Shown piece by piece: positions 1 through 7,793 of a stretch of DNA of 64,000 nt. Numbering within the stretch: position 1 is the first letter of the stretch; every line of letters begins with the position of its first letter. The position numbers and the translations under genes are program-made. Source of the DNA: Chromobacterium rhizoryzae (GTDB lineage Bacteria; Pseudomonadota; Gammaproteobacteria; Burkholderiales; Chromobacteriaceae); assembly GCF_020544465.1 (NCBI RefSeq), contig NZ_CP066126.1:3038001-3102000 (forward strand), given 5' to 3'. The notes under the pieces were generated by a model. The model did no database searches. It was not told the DNA's origin and worked only from the letters and a program-made list of their open reading frames with translations.

Positions 1-233
1 TGAAGCGGCTGGTGGTGGCCGGCGGCGTCGGCGCCAACAAGCAGCTGCGCGCCGCGCTGGACGAGGCCGCGCGCCGGCGCCGCTTCGAAGTCTTCTACCC
101 GCCGCTGGCGCTGTGCACCGACAACGGCGCGATGATCGCCTTCGCCGGCGCGATGCGGCTGAAACACGCCCAAGCCCCCGGCAGTTACTCGATCAAGCCG
201 CGCTGGGATCTCAGCGCGCTGCCGCCGGCCTGA
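1..233 (+). CDS. tsaD: tRNA N6-adenosine threonylcarbamoyltransferase, C-terminal fragment
   Basis: This is the last 77 codons of a gene that begins left of the window. TsaD, with TsaB and TsaE, transfers the threonylcarbamoyl group to A37 of ANN-decoding tRNAs in the cytoplasm. The visible frame opens with KRLVVAGGVGANKQLR, the conserved glycine-rich segment near the end of the family, followed by LCTDNGAMIAFAG, a nucleotide- and metal-binding stretch typical of TsaD/Kae1. The frame ends in TGA at 231-233. The ABC-F gene follows 55 bp downstream on the same strand. The start cannot be seen, so length and integrity of the rest are unknown. The family call is firm because both motifs are diagnostic. 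Confidence 0.93.
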   Translation, partial: KRLVVAGGVGANKQLRAALDEAARRRRFEVFYPPLALCTDNGAMIAFAGAMRLKHAQAPGSYSIKPRWDLSALPPA

Positions 234-288
234 CCCACACCCATGCGCCGCGCCGGCCGCGAACGCCGGCGCGGCCGTTCGGACTCCT

Positions 289-2193
289 ATGATTCAACTC
301 AAAAACCTCAACCTGCGCCGCGGCCTGAAAGAATTGCTGCTAGGCGCCAACCTGACGCTCAACCCCGGCTACAAGACCGGCCTCACCGGCGCCAACGGCG
401 CCGGCAAATCCAGCCTGTTCGCGCTCTTGATGGGCGAATTGCACGCCGACAGCGGCGACGCGTTGCTGCCGCCGCACTGGACCATCGCCCATGTGGCGCA
501 GGAAACGCCGGCGCTGGAACGCTCGGCGCTGGACTACGTGCTGGACGGCGACCATGAGTTGCGCCAGCTGGAACAGGGGCTGCTGGACGCCGAAGAGCGG
601 CACGACGGCAACGCCATCGGCCATCTGCACGGCGAGCTGGCGCGCATCGACGCCTACGCCGCGCCGGCGCGCGCCGGCAAGCTGCTGACCGGCCTGGGCT
701 TCGACGTGGACGCCCAGCAACGGCCGGTGGCCAGCTTCTCCGGCGGCTGGCGCATGCGCCTCAACCTGGCCCAGGCGCTGATGTGCCGCTCCGACCTGCT
801 GCTGCTGGACGAACCCACCAACCACCTGGACCTGGAAACCGTGCTGTGGCTGGAAGACTGGCTGCAAGGCTATCCGGGCACCCTGCTGATGATTTCCCAC
901 GACCGCGACTTCCTGGACAGCGTCTGCGACCACATCGTTGAAGTCGCCAACCAGGAACTGACGCTGTACACCGGCAACTACAGCCAGTTCGAAGTGATGC
1001 GCGCGGAAAAACTGGCGCGCCAGCAAGGCGAATACGAAAAGCAGCAGCACCAGATCGCCCACCTGGAATCCTTCGTCAACCGCTTCAAGGCCAAGGCGTC
1101 CAAGGCGCGCCAGGCGCAAAGCCGGGTCAAGGCGCTGGAAAAGCTGGAGCGCATCGCGCCGGCCCACGTGGCCTCGCCGTTCGACTTCCACTTCGACAGC
1201 CCGGACAACCTGCCCAATCCGCTGCTGAAGCTGGAACAGGCCGACGTCGGCTACGGCTCCGCCGCCATTCTTAGCGGGCTGAACCTGTCGGTGGAGGCCG
1301 GCGCGCGCATCGGCCTGCTCGGCGTCAACGGCGCTGGCAAATCCACCCTGGTCAAGCTGCTGTCCGGCGACCTTGCGCCGCTGCGGGGCGAAGTCGTCAA
1401 CGCGCAGACACTGAAGATAGGCTATTTCGCCCAGCACACGCTGGAAACCCTGCGCGAAGACGAGACGCCGCTGCAGCATATGCAAAGACTGGCGCCCACC
1501 ACGCGCGAACTGGAGTTGCGCAGCTTCCTGGGCGGCTTCAACTTCCGCGGCGACGCCGCCACCGATCCGGTGGGCCCGATGTCCGGCGGCGAGAAAGCGC
1601 GGCTGGCGCTGGCGATGATAGTCTGGCAAAAACCCAATCTGCTGCTGCTGGACGAACCCACTAACCACCTGGACCTGGAAATGCGCCACGCGCTGACCAT
1701 GGCCTTGCAGGATTTCAGCGGCGCGCTGATCGTGGTGTCCCACGACCGCAGCCTGCTGGAAGCCACCACCGACATCTTCTGGCTGGTCAGCCACGGCAAG
1801 GTGCAGCCCTTCGACGGCGATCTGGAGGATTATCGCCAGTGGCGGCTGACCCTGCTCGCCGACGCCGGCAAGCCCTCGTCCGGAGACGCCCAGGGCCTGA
1901 ATCGCAAGGAACAGAAACGCCAGGAGGCGGAAGCGCGGCAGCGGCTGTCCCTGCTGCGCAAACCGCTGCAGAACAAGTTGAACAAGCTGGAAAAGGAACT
2001 GGACCAGCTCAGCGCGGCGAAAGCCGAACTGGACGGCTTCATGGCCTCCGCCGACGCCTACGAGGACGCCAACCGGCAACGACTGGCCGACGCGGTGCGC
2101 CGCCAGGGCGAGGTGGCGACCCGCCTGGCCGAAGTGGAGGAAGCCTGGCTGGACGCCCAGACCGAACTGGAGGCCTTGGAACAGGCGGAATGA
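289..2193 (+). CDS. yheS: ABC-F family ATPase, YheS type
   Basis: A soluble protein of 634 residues with two ABC ATPase domains and no membrane segment, the ABC-F layout. ABC-F proteins act on the ribosome. The first Walker A is GANGAGKS (residues 34-41), followed by SGGWRMRLNLAQAL and LLLLDEPTNHLDL. The second half repeats the set with GVNGAGKST, SGGEKARLALAMIVW and another LLLLDEPTNHLDL. The linker between domains is lysine- and arginine-rich, as in the P-site tRNA interaction motif. A charged coiled-coil tail occupies about residues 540-634. Length and block order match E. coli YheS (about 637 residues) more closely than Uup or EttA. The ATG at 289 starts directly at the first domain. It could be cotranscribed with tsaD. 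Confidence 0.9.
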   Translation: MIQLKNLNLRRGLKELLLGANLTLNPGYKTGLTGANGAGKSSLFALLMGELHADSGDALLPPHWTIAHVAQETPALERSALDYVLDGDHELRQLEQGLLDAEERHDGNAIGHLHGELARIDAYAAPARAGKLLTGLGFDVDAQQRPVASFSGGWRMRLNLAQALMCRSDLLLLDEPTNHLDLETVLWLEDWLQGYPGTLLMISHDRDFLDSVCDHIVEVANQELTLYTGNYSQFEVMRAEKLARQQGEYEKQQHQIAHLESFVNRFKAKASKARQAQSRVKALEKLERIAPAHVASPFDFHFDSPDNLPNPLLKLEQADVGYGSAAILSGLNLSVEAGARIGLLGVNGAGKSTLVKLLSGDLAPLRGEVVNAQTLKIGYFAQHTLETLREDETPLQHMQRLAPTTRELELRSFLGGFNFRGDAATDPVGPMSGGEKARLALAMIVWQKPNLLLLDEPTNHLDLEMRHALTMALQDFSGALIVVSHDRSLLEATTDIFWLVSHGKVQPFDGDLEDYRQWRLTLLADAGKPSSGDAQGLNRKEQKRQEAEARQRLSLLRKPLQNKLNKLEKELDQLSAAKAELDGFMASADAYEDANRQRLADAVRRQGEVATRLAEVEEAWLDAQTELEALEQAE

Positions 2194-2401
2194 AGGCGGC
2201 GGCGGCCCGGGTTTTCCACAGCAATCGCCGGATAACTGTGTGGATAACCCCGGCCGGACGCCAAAAAAACTTTTGCAATTAGCCACTTGCCTCTTACGCT
2301 TATAAAAAAGGCAAATCCGGGGAACTTTCCCACCTTGCCAATGGGCAAATCTGGTGACAGCATGTGGATAAGACCGGCAACTCCATGATTGCAAAAAACA
2401 A

Positions 2402-3160
2402 ATGACTGCCGCCCATTTTTTAAGCAAGGCCGCGCAACGCCTTCCCCGCCGCCACGCATGTCCGTCGCCCGTCCGACGCGTCCTGCTTGCCGGCCTGCTG
2501 CTCGTCGGCGCCGCCGCCGCCGAGCCCCCCATCCGGCTCAACACCCATCAGCAAGCTCCGCTTTCCTTCCGCAAGGAGGACGGCAGCGCCGACGGCCTGG
2601 CGGTGCAAGTGGTGCAATGCGCGCTCAAACAACTGCAACGCCCCTACTCCATCGCCTTCCTGCCGTGGCCTCGCGCGCAATGGCAGGTGCAGCACCAGCA
2701 GGCCGACGCCTTCTTCACCGCCACGCCGTCCGCGGAGCGCGACGGCTACGCGGTGTTGTCCGCCCCCATCCTGCCTTACGAGCGGCGCTGGTATCTGCTG
2801 AAGGACAATCCGCAATCCCCGTCCGGCAGCGATTTCAAGCGCCAGGGCCGCACCGCCGCCTTCAACGGCTCCAATATGGACGACTGGCTGCGCGAACACG
2901 GCTACCAGCTCACCTCCACCCCGCCCAATAGCGAACAGCTGGTCAAGATGCTGCTGAGCCGCCGCGTCGACGCCATTCTCGGCAACGCCTACGTGGTGGA
3001 CGCGCTGATCGCCAAGATGGGCGTGCAGGAGCAGCTGCGCAGCGAACTGGCGCAAAGCCTGCCCTTCGGCGTCTACTTCGGCAAAGCCTTTCTCGCCCGC
3101 GAGTCGCCGCAGTTCCTGACGCAATTCAATCGCGCGGTGCAAACCTGCCGCGCCAAATAA
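2402..3160 (+). CDS. Periplasmic solute-binding protein, family 3-like
   Basis: A predicted secreted protein of 252 residues. The N-terminus carries arginines, then a hydrophobic run (VLLAGLLLVGAAAA) ending in a likely signal peptidase I site near residue 40. The mature part resembles extracellular solute-binding proteins of the amino-acid type: IRLNTHQQAPLSFRKEDGSA near the start, LPWPRAQWQVQ and a GNAYVVDALIAKMG block near the end. No ABC permease or ATPase genes are adjacent, so it may be an orphan binding protein or a sensor-type domain; the ligand cannot be predicted. The 208 bp upstream hold an AT-rich stretch around 2270-2310 that may contain its promoter. A bidirectional terminator follows the stop codon directly. 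Confidence 0.78.
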   Translation: MTAAHFLSKAAQRLPRRHACPSPVRRVLLAGLLLVGAAAAEPPIRLNTHQQAPLSFRKEDGSADGLAVQVVQCALKQLQRPYSIAFLPWPRAQWQVQHQQADAFFTATPSAERDGYAVLSAPILPYERRWYLLKDNPQSPSGSDFKRQGRTAAFNGSNMDDWLREHGYQLTSTPPNSEQLVKMLLSRRVDAILGNAYVVDALIAKMGVQEQLRSELAQSLPFGVYFGKAFLARESPQFLTQFNRAVQTCRAK

Positions 3161-3187
3161 AAAAGCCGCCATCTCTGGCGGCTTTTC
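3158..3187. terminator. Bidirectional intrinsic terminator
   Basis: The stem GCCGCC/GGCGGC with a six-base loop is flanked by A-rich and T-rich arms. It lies between the convergent solute-binding protein gene and accD. Read on the minus strand it is followed by a run of Ts, so it serves accD well; on the plus strand TTTTC follows. Confidence 0.85.
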
Positions 3188-3206
3188 AATGCGGCTTGGC
3201 TGCGGA

Positions 3207-4076
3207 TCAGACCGGAGCCGGCTCCTTCATCAGCAGCGTGGACAGCTCCGCCAGCTTGCGCTTCAGCTCGCGGCGGTCCACCACCATGTCCACCGCGCCC
3301 TTGCTCAGCAGGAACTCGGCGCGCTGAAAGCCTTCCGGCAAGGTTTCGCGCACGGTTTGCTCGATCACCCGCGCGCCGGCGAAGCCGATGCGCGCCTTGG
3401 GCTCGGCCAGCACCACGTCGCCCAGGAAGGCGAAGGAGGCGGACACGCCGCCCATGGTCGGGTCGGTCAGGATCGAGATGAAGGGCAGCTTGGCGTCGGT
3501 CAGCAGCTGCAAGGCCGCGCTGGTCTTGGCCATCTGCATCAGCGAGTTCAAGCCTTCCTGCATCCGCGCGCCGCCGGAAGCGGCCACGCAGATGAAGGGT
3601 GCCTTGGCCTCCACCGCGGCGCGCACGCCGCGCACGAAGCGCTCACCCACCACCGAGCCCATGGAGCCGCCGATGAATTTGAATTCAAACGCGGCCACCA
3701 CCACCGGCATCGATTCGATGCTGCCCTGCATCACCACCAGCGCGTCGTCCTCGCCGGTGTCGCTCTTGGCGGCGGTCAGGCGGTCCGGATATTTCTTGCT
3801 GTCCTTGAACTTCAGGATATCCACCGGCTTGACCTCTTCGCCCAACTCGCGACGGCCTTCTTCATCCAGCAGCAGGTTCAGACGTTCGCGCGCGGTCAGC
3901 GGATGGTGGTGATTACACTTGGGACACACCTGCAGATTGCTCTCCAGATCGGTGTAATACAACACGGCTTCGCATTCCGGGCACTTGCTCCAAAGCCCCT
4001 CCGGTACCGCGGAAGGTTTGTCGGCGCGGTTGTCGCGCTTGATCTTCGGCGGCAGGAGCTTATTCAACCAGCTCAT
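3207..4076 (-). CDS. accD: Acetyl-CoA carboxylase carboxyltransferase subunit beta
   Basis: AccD is the beta subunit of the carboxyltransferase that moves CO2 from biotin carboxyl carrier protein to acetyl-CoA, the first committed step of fatty acid synthesis. The 289-residue product has the N-terminal zinc ribbon with Cys32, Cys35, Cys51 and Cys54 (CPEC and CPKC pairs), followed by the crotonase-fold carboxyltransferase domain containing SGGARMQEG and GGVSASFAFLGD. Length is normal. The ATG at 4076 has a strong ribosome binding site, AAGGAG, seven bases upstream. It follows trpA on the same strand but an intrinsic terminator lies between them, so accD probably has its own promoter or receives only read-through from the trp genes. 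Confidence 0.98.
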   Translation of the reverse strand: MSWLNKLLPPKIKRDNRADKPSAVPEGLWSKCPECEAVLYYTDLESNLQVCPKCNHHHPLTARERLNLLLDEEGRRELGEEVKPVDILKFKDSKKYPDRLTAAKSDTGEDDALVVMQGSIESMPVVVAAFEFKFIGGSMGSVVGERFVRGVRAAVEAKAPFICVAASGGARMQEGLNSLMQMAKTSAALQLLTDAKLPFISILTDPTMGGVSASFAFLGDVVLAEPKARIGFAGARVIEQTVRETLPEGFQRAEFLLSKGAVDMVVDRRELKRKLAELSTLLMKEPAPV

Positions 4077-4122
4077 GCTGACTCCTTGATTCTTGGGCCC
4101 GCCGCCAAACGGCGGGCACAGT

Positions 4123-4143
4123 AAAACGGGGGCTGAGCCCCCG
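4123..4143 (-). terminator. Intrinsic terminator between trpA and accD
   Basis: On the minus strand CGGGGGC, a three-base loop and GCCCCCG are followed by TTTTAC, seven bases after the trpA stop. A second GC-rich palindrome (about 4097-4118) sits between this and the accD ribosome binding site. Confidence 0.75.
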
Positions 4144-4150
4144 CAGTGTT

Positions 4151-4939
4151 CTATCGGATGGCGGCCTTCAGTTCGGCCACCAGACGGGTTAACCGCTCTT
4201 TGGCGGTTTCGGGTGTCGCCGCCTCAATTTCCTGCACCAAACGGCTGCCCACCACCACCGCGTCAGCGGCGGCGGAGATCGCCTTGGCTGTCGCACCGTC
4301 GCGAATGCCAAAGCCGACGCCTATCGGTACGGTCAAATATTCTCTAAGGGCAGCAATTTTACGCGCTACGTCGTCAATGTCCAGATGCCCGGCGCCGGTC
4401 ACCCCCTTCAGAGACACATAATAGACGTATCCGCGCGCCAGTTTGGCGATTTCCGCCACACGTTGCGGCGGCGTGGTGGGCGCGATCAGAAATACCGGAT
4501 CCAGGCCGTTGGCGGTCAAGGCCGCCGACAGATCGGCGGATTCCTCCGGCGGGCTGTCCACAGTCAGCACCCCGTCGACGCCGGCGGCCTTGGCCGCCGC
4601 GGCGAAGTCCTGATAGCCCATGGCGAACACCGGATTCAGATAACCCATCAGCACCACCGGGGTGTGATCGTTGTCGCGGCGGAACGCCGCCACCAGCTCC
4701 AGCACCTGGCGCAAACCCACTTTGTGGACCAGAGCGCGCTCGGAGGCGCGCTGGATCACAGGGCCGTCGGCCATCGGATCGGAAAACGGCACCCCCAGCT
4801 CGATGATGTCGGCGCCGCCCTCCACCAGGCCGTGCATCAGTTGCACGGTCAGCTGCGGCGACGGGTCGCCGGCGGTGATGAAGGGGATCAGCGCCTTGCC
4901 GCCGGCCAGCGCTTCAAAACATTTGGCGATACGTGACAT
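4151..4939 (-). CDS. trpA: Tryptophan synthase alpha chain
   Basis: TrpA splits indole-3-glycerol phosphate into indole and glyceraldehyde 3-phosphate and passes indole to TrpB through the enzyme tunnel. The product has 262 residues, normal for the family. The signature ELGVPFSDPMADGPVIQ carries the catalytic glutamate (Glu47) and aspartate (Asp58), eleven residues apart as in the Salmonella enzyme. YYVSLKGVTGAG and VGFGIRDG form the phosphate-binding loops. The ATG at 4939 follows an AGGAGG-type ribosome binding site that overlaps the end of trpB; the intergenic gap is nine bases, so translation is probably coupled and the two subunits made in step. An intrinsic terminator lies just downstream. 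Confidence 0.98.
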   Translation of the reverse strand: MSRIAKCFEALAGGKALIPFITAGDPSPQLTVQLMHGLVEGGADIIELGVPFSDPMADGPVIQRASERALVHKVGLRQVLELVAAFRRDNDHTPVVLMGYLNPVFAMGYQDFAAAAKAAGVDGVLTVDSPPEESADLSAALTANGLDPVFLIAPTTPPQRVAEIAKLARGYVYYVSLKGVTGAGHLDIDDVARKIAALREYLTVPIGVGFGIRDGATAKAISAAADAVVVGSRLVQEIEAATPETAKERLTRLVAELKAAIR

Positions 4940-4948
4940 AGCGCCTCC

Positions 4949-6151
4949 TTACAGAGTGATGCCGGCAAGACCGGCCACAGTGTTGATGTCCTTGTCGCCG
5001 CGGCCGGACAGATTGACCAGAATCACCTGGTCCTTGCCCATCTTCGGCGCTTCCTTGACGGCCCAGGCCAGCGCGTGGCTGGATTCCAGCGCCGGGATGA
5101 TGCCCTCGAAGTGACAACAGTCGTGGAAGGCGCGCAAAGCCTCGTCGTCGTTGATCGCCACGTAGTCGGCGCGGCCGATGTCCTTCAGATAGCTGTGCTC
5201 CGGCCCCACGCCCGGATAATCCAGGCCGGCGGACACCGAATGGGTTTCCACCACCTGGCCGTTCTCGTCCTGCATCAGATAGCTCTTGGCGCCGTGCAAC
5301 ACGCCCAGGGGCGCGCCGCCGGAAATCGGTGCCGCGTGCTTGCCGGAATCCAGGCCCAGACCGCCGGCCTCTACGCCCACCATGCGCACGCCGTCCACGC
5401 CGATATACGGGTAGAACATGCCGATGGCGTTGGAGCCGCCGCCGACACAAGCCACCACCACATCCGGCTGGCGGCCGATCACTTCCGGCATCTGCACCTT
5501 GGCCTCCTCGCCGATCACCGACACGAAATCGCGCACCAGCATCGGATAGGGATGCGGACCGGCCGCGGTGCCCAGGATGTAGAAGGTGCTGTCGATATTG
5601 GTCACCCAGTCTCGCATCGCCTCGTTCAAGGCGTCCTTCAGCGTCTTGGAACCGGACTCCACCGGCACCACGGTGGCGCCCAGCAGCTTCATGCGGAACA
5701 CATTGGGCGATTGGCGCTTGATGTCCTCGGCGCCCATATACACCACGCACTCCATGCCGTAGCGCGCCGCCACGGTGGCGGAGGCCACGCCGTGCTGGCC
5801 GGCGCCGGTTTCGGCGATCACCCGCTTCTTGCCCATGCGCCGCGCCAGCAGCGCCTGGCCGATGGCGTTGTTGATCTTGTGCGCGCCGGTGTGGTTCAGG
5901 TCTTCGCGCTTCAGATAGATCTGCGCGCCGCCCAGTTGCTCGGACCAGCGCTTGGCGTGGTAGACCGGACTGGGCCGGCCGACGTAGTGCTTAAGCTCGT
6001 GGCGGAATTCTTCCCAGAACGACGGGTCGGCCTTGACGCGAGCGTACTCGTTTTTCAGCTCGTCCAGCGCCGCCATCAAGGTTTCGGCGACATAGACGCC
6101 GCCATGCGGGCCAAAATGGCCCTGGGCGTCCGGCAGGTCATAACGATCCAT
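4949..6151 (-). CDS. trpB: Tryptophan synthase beta chain
   Basis: TrpB condenses indole with serine using pyridoxal phosphate. The ATG at 6151 gives 400 residues, the normal size, starting MDRYDLPDAQGHFGPHGG. It is preceded by AGGAG with six-base spacing. The open frame extends 40 codons further upstream, but that part lies inside trpF and has no family resemblance. The PLP lysine sits in KREDLNHTGAHKINNA, and the glycine-rich phosphate site is CVGGGSNAIG. The start overlaps the end of trpF by 14 bases, and trpA follows after nine bases, so F, B and A form one translationally coupled unit. Confidence 0.98.
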   Translation of the reverse strand: MDRYDLPDAQGHFGPHGGVYVAETLMAALDELKNEYARVKADPSFWEEFRHELKHYVGRPSPVYHAKRWSEQLGGAQIYLKREDLNHTGAHKINNAIGQALLARRMGKKRVIAETGAGQHGVASATVAARYGMECVVYMGAEDIKRQSPNVFRMKLLGATVVPVESGSKTLKDALNEAMRDWVTNIDSTFYILGTAAGPHPYPMLVRDFVSVIGEEAKVQMPEVIGRQPDVVVACVGGGSNAIGMFYPYIGVDGVRMVGVEAGGLGLDSGKHAAPISGGAPLGVLHGAKSYLMQDENGQVVETHSVSAGLDYPGVGPEHSYLKDIGRADYVAINDDEALRAFHDCCHFEGIIPALESSHALAWAVKEAPKMGKDQVILVNLSGRGDKDINTVAGLAGITL

Positions 6152-6773
6152 GTCTAACTCCTGATATGAACGCCGCCATTCTGGCGGCATCTTTGATTCC
6201 CTTGGACGCCTCCACACCGCTGGAGACGTCGACCGCGGCCGGGCGCACCTGCGCCACCGCCGCCGCCACATTGTGTTCGTCCAGGCCTCCGGACAGGATT
6301 AGCGGCAGAGGCAAGGCCTCCGGCAGCAAGCTCCAGTCGAAGGTGGCGCCGGTGCCGCCGTGCGCGCCTTCGACGAAGGCGTCGCTCAGCACCGCGCGCG
6401 CGTCCGGGTAGGCGGCGGCGATCTCGGCCAGGTCCACGCCCGGCTTCACCCGCACCGCTTTCAGATAAGGCCGCTGGAAAGAGCGGCAGAAGGCGGCGTC
6501 TTCCTCGCCGTGGAACTGCAAGATGTCGATCGCGCAGGCGGCCAGCACTTCGCGCACGTACTCCGGCTCCGGATTGACAAACAAGGCCACCACGCTGACG
6601 AAGGGCGGCAGCGCCGCGATCACCGCCCGCGCCTGCTCGAGGTCGACATGGCGCGGGCTCTTGGCGTAGAACACCAGGCCGATGGCGTCGGCGCCCAGCC
6701 GCGCAGCCTCGACGCCGTCTTCCGGCCGGGTAATGCCGCAAATCTTGATTCGGGTCGTGCCGCCCACTCTCAT
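6138..6773 (-). CDS. trpF: Phosphoribosylanthranilate isomerase
   Basis: TrpF catalyses the Amadori rearrangement of phosphoribosylanthranilate in tryptophan synthesis. The product is a single TIM barrel of about 211 residues with KICGITRPEDG at the N-terminus (catalytic cysteine), FHGEED in the middle and LSGGLDEHNV plus VDVSSGVEASKGIKD at the phosphate site. I prefer the ATG at 6773 because it forms an ATGA overlap with the truA stop. A GTG two codons upstream (6779) is also in frame, and neither has an ideally spaced ribosome binding site. The 3' end overlaps trpB by 14 bases. Separation of trpF-trpB-trpA from the other trp genes is common in this group. Confidence 0.95.
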   Translation of the reverse strand: MRVGGTTRIKICGITRPEDGVEAARLGADAIGLVFYAKSPRHVDLEQARAVIAALPPFVSVVALFVNPEPEYVREVLAACAIDILQFHGEEDAAFCRSFQRPYLKAVRVKPGVDLAEIAAAYPDARAVLSDAFVEGAHGGTGATFDWSLLPEALPLPLILSGGLDEHNVAAAVAQVRPAAVDVSSGVEASKGIKDAARMAAFISGVRHGSL

Positions 6774-7567
6774 CTCCACAAAGCCAGCCGCGCGGCGTCC
6801 GCCTGCGACGGCAAATCATATGTTTCCGGATAACCCACGCCGGTCAGGTACAAACCGTCCGGCATGAAGGTGGGCGGCGCGAAGGTACGGTCGCGCGCGG
6901 CCAGCAAACCCGCCATCTCATCCGCGCGCAAAGCGCCCTTGCCCACGTAGACCAGCGCGCCGACGATATTGCGCACCATATGATGCAGGAAGGCGTCCGC
7001 CAGCAGATCGAAGCGGATCAGGCCGTCTTGCTCGCTGATGTCCAGCCGCTGCAAATCCTTGAGCGGCGATTTGGCCTGGCACTCCGAGGCGCGAAAACTG
7101 GAAAAATCATGCCGCCCCAACAGATGGGCCGCCGCCTCTCGCATCGCCGCCACGTCCAGCGCCTGATGAAACCAGCCCATCTTGCCGGCCAGCAGACAGG
7201 GTCGCACCGGGCTGGTCAGCAGAAAATAACTGTAACTGCGGGAAAACGCCGAAAAACGCGCGTGAAAATCCGCCGACACCTCCCGCGCCCACACCACCGC
7301 CACCTCAGCCGGCAGCAAGGCGTTGACGCCGCGCACCCAGGCGTTCAGCGGCCGCTCGGCCGGGCTGTCGAAATGCACCACTTGCATGGCCGCATGCACG
7401 CCGGCGTCGGTCCTGCCCGCGGCCAGCGTGCCGACGGCCTCCACGCCGGCGATCTGCGCGATCGCCTGATTCAATCTGTCCTGCACCGTATTGCCATGCG
7501 GCTGAGTCTGCCAGCCGGCGAACGCCCGACCGTCATACTCGATGCCGAGCGCTATCCTCATACCCAC
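6770..7567 (-). CDS. truA: tRNA pseudouridine(38-40) synthase
   Basis: TruA converts uridines 38, 39 and 40 of tRNA anticodon arms to pseudouridine. The 265-residue protein has the family signature AAGRTDAGVHA with catalytic Asp54, YDGRAFAGWQTQP at the N-terminus and FLHHMVRNIVGALV in the C-terminal half. The gene is the first of a tight minus-strand run. Its stop codon overlaps the trpF start (ATGA), so truA, trpF, trpB and trpA are likely on one transcript. The 226 bp upstream contain the fimV terminator, so truA must have its own promoter between about 7568 and 7722; I see no clear consensus there. Confidence 0.96.
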   Translation of the reverse strand: MGMRIALGIEYDGRAFAGWQTQPHGNTVQDRLNQAIAQIAGVEAVGTLAAGRTDAGVHAAMQVVHFDSPAERPLNAWVRGVNALLPAEVAVVWAREVSADFHARFSAFSRSYSYFLLTSPVRPCLLAGKMGWFHQALDVAAMREAAAHLLGRHDFSSFRASECQAKSPLKDLQRLDISEQDGLIRFDLLADAFLHHMVRNIVGALVYVGKGALRADEMAGLLAARDRTFAPPTFMPDGLYLTGVGYPETYDLPSQADAARLALWR

Positions 7568-7722
7568 ACCTTCTTCAAACTCCGACGCGGCGCGCCGCGT
7601 CGTTTCAGCAATAAAGCACTCACTCTACCTTATCCTGCCCGGTTTGCGCCACGCCCAAACGATGACGTTTGCTGCGAACGCACGAGAAAAGCGCCCAACC
7701 GCGGCATAAGACGCCGTCGAAG

Positions 7723-7767
7723 CAAAACGAAAAGAGGCCGGCTCGCGTCAAGCGCGGCCGACCTCTT
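7723..7767 (-). terminator. Intrinsic terminator after fimV copy 1
   Basis: On the minus strand AAGAGGTCGGCCGCGC, a short loop and GCGAGCCGGCCTCTT form a long, slightly imperfect stem followed by TTCGTTTT. It lies 26 bases past the fimV stop. The remaining 155 bp up to truA show no gene. Confidence 0.8.
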
Positions 7768-7793
7768 CCATGCGCGCGGGCGCGACCGGCGCT

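Noticed and set aside
340..2544. A 734-codon open frame antisense to the ABC-F gene
   Set aside because: It runs opposite a well-supported gene, has no family resemblance and is explained by the high GC content leaving few stop codons.
6152..6271. N-terminal extension of trpB by 40 codons
   Set aside because: It lies within trpF, lacks a ribosome binding site and the family starts at the ATG at 6151.
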